A stretch of DNA of 64,000 bases from Butyrivibrio proteoclasticus B316 (GTDB taxonomy: Bacteria; Bacillota; Clostridia; Lachnospirales; Lachnospiraceae): positions 526,441 through 590,440 of the forward strand of contig NC_014387.1 in NCBI RefSeq assembly GCF_000145035.1, written 5' to 3'. The notes beneath the pieces were generated by a model. The model was not told the DNA's origin. It saw nothing but the letters and a program-made list of their open reading frames with translations, and made no database searches. Both the position numbers and the translations under genes were made by a program. Of this stretch, positions 63,055-64,000 are shown one piece after another; the stretch's first letter is position 1; every line of letters begins with the position of its first letter.

Positions 63055-64000
63055 ATGAATACCAAGAAGATTATTTATGGAATAGAAATACTGCTTGTTG
63101 TGGTATGTTTACTTACTTTGTTTATACCACGTGCGCATTTCGAATATGCTGGTGCTGATTTTGAATCAGAAAATGGTATCTATATGGAAGGGCTGCTGGA
63201 TGTAGCTGAGCCAGGATACTATATTGATAATACGGTAGCTGAGGCTGGTTCTGAGAAGGTTGTGGTTTCACCAGCGACAAATCTGAGATTCGGAAGCTAC
63301 GATGTAACTATCAAATATATGGCCAGTAATACTGGAAATACATATTCCTGCGAATCTGCCTGGAATACAATGCCTGTAACACTTGGCAGAACCAAGGCTG
63401 GACTTAAAAGAGTTGAGACTTCAGATGGTGGCATGACTATCAAGCTTAATTCTGCGCTGAATGTAGGTGAGTACAGAGTTGAATATAACTTCAGTGGTGA
63501 TGGATATCTGTATGTATATGGTATGGAGATTCAGGAAACTAACTGGTGGAAGATATATCTGCTACTGGTTGTATTGAGCGTAAGTCTTATTGTTAACGGA
63601 TGTATGGCGCTTTCTGAGTGCGAAGATAAAAAAGTTCGCGGCGATTTTGTTGTAGCAGCTATTCTTGCTGTGTTTGTATCACTGCCTTTGTTTGATCCAT
63701 ATCTTATGACAGGTCATGATATGGGCTTCCACCTTGAGAGAATTGAAGCTCTGGCTGCCAATCTTAAGGTTGGACAGTTCCCGTCAAGAATATCAGCTGA
63801 TTGGTTAAATGGTAAAGGATACGCAGCATCTATTTTCTATGGAGATCTGTTCCTGTTGATTCCAGCTCTTTTGAGAATTCTTGGTGCATCAGTACAGTTG
63901 GCGTACAAGACATACATTTTCGTTGTAAATGCTGTTACAGTTGCTGTAAGTATGTACTGCTTCAGGAAGCTAATTGTTAGCAGGCTTGGAGCAATCATTG
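63055..64000 (+). CDS. Polytopic membrane protein, N-terminal part (runs off the window)
   Basis: An open frame of at least 315 residues with no stop to the window edge. It has an N-terminal membrane helix (KKIIYGIEILLVVVCLLTLFIP), a beta-rich extracellular domain (about residues 28-165: EFGSYDVTIKYM-like carbohydrate-module pattern, GEYRVEYNFSGDGYLYVYG), then more helices and the acidic loop MTGHDMGFHLERIEAL, followed by GKGYAASIFYGDLFLLIPALL. That loop is like the one in YfhO-type or PTPS-related GT-C membrane proteins. ATG 63055 is chosen, with AAAGG four bases upstream; the frame is open from ATG 63022, which has no ribosome site. Confidence 0.7.
   Translation, partial: MNTKKIIYGIEILLVVVCLLTLFIPRAHFEYAGADFESENGIYMEGLLDVAEPGYYIDNTVAEAGSEKVVVSPATNLRFGSYDVTIKYMASNTGNTYSCESAWNTMPVTLGRTKAGLKRVETSDGGMTIKLNSALNVGEYRVEYNFSGDGYLYVYGMEIQETNWWKIYLLLVVLSVSLIVNGCMALSECEDKKVRGDFVVAAILAVFVSLPLFDPYLMTGHDMGFHLERIEALAANLKVGQFPSRISADWLNGKGYAASIFYGDLFLLIPALLRILGASVQLAYKTYIFVVNAVTVAVSMYCFRKLIVSRLGAII

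Noticed and set aside
1..64000. Insertion sequences, CRISPR arrays, tRNA or rRNA genes
   Set aside because: I looked for transposase-like proteins, regular direct repeats and conserved RNA stretches and found none.

Overview
The window is almost entirely one cell-surface glycan locus. The AT-rich coding DNA, the gene families (DHHW proteins, VTC/DUF4956/CotH trio, DUF6020-like membrane protein, GtrII-like proteins, GT8 enzymes) and many ATGA/TAATG overlaps point to a Firmicute of the Lachnospiraceae, probably a Butyrivibrio or Pseudobutyrivibrio-like rumen or gut anaerobe. That assignment is inference from protein flavour, not from a marker gene. I see no rRNA, tRNA, CRISPR array, insertion sequence or replication origin.

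Layout. A good extended -10 promoter (6-34) precedes about 42 genes, all on the + strand, that run without a gap above about 100 bases to a bidirectional terminator at about 60943-60985. Block A (89-11258) holds a WlbA-like sugar dehydrogenase, an AsnB amidotransferase, glycosyltransferases (one GT4 apparently circularly permuted), an acyltransferase, a PglK/MsbA-like ABC flippase, an FkbM methyltransferase, a GT11 fucosyltransferase and a polysialyltransferase/GT52-like enzyme. Block B (11303-28547) is a legionaminic-acid-type nonulosonate pathway: CBS-nucleotidyltransferase (PtmE-like), 4,6-dehydratase (LegB), aminotransferase (LegC), two NeuD-like acetyltransferases, synthase (LegI/NeuB), hydrolysing 2-epimerase (LegG/NeuC) and CMP-sugar synthetase (LegF/NeuA). 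Inside it sits a 7.5 kb cassette: methyltransferase, GNAT-like acyltransferase, amino-acid-type adenylation enzyme, acyl carrier protein, NodB deacetylase, two Gfo/Idh/MocA dehydrogenases and a radical SAM/SPASM-like protein. I read this cassette as a carrier-protein system that puts an amino-acid-derived acyl group on the sugar.

Block C (28584-43888) has two more AsnB paralogues, GT-C-like membrane proteins, a DHHW/acyltransferase-3 O-acylation pair, GT2 and GT4 enzymes, and a glycosyltransferase fused to a NodB deacetylase. Block D (43921-53100) has a second ABC flippase, a small anchored protein and a duplicated GT8 plus GtrII-like module. Block E (53126-56964) is the VTC, DUF4956, CotH-kinase trio. 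Block F (57024-60933) holds a PIG-L deacetylase and three glycosyltransferases in somewhat GC-richer DNA. A convergent DUF6020-like membrane protein (60984-62882, minus) and a divergent, truncated membrane protein (63055 to the edge) close the window.

How it works together (inference). Sugars are built in the cytosol (nonulosonate, amidated uronates, deoxy/amino sugars), assembled on a lipid carrier by GT2/GT4/GT11 enzymes, flipped by one of two ABC transporters, then decorated outside by GT-C/GtrII enzymes, O-acylated by the AT3/DHHW proteins, and possibly deacetylated. Two flippases suggest two glycans or two stages. Whether the acceptor is flagellin, an S-layer protein or a capsule cannot be told from this window.
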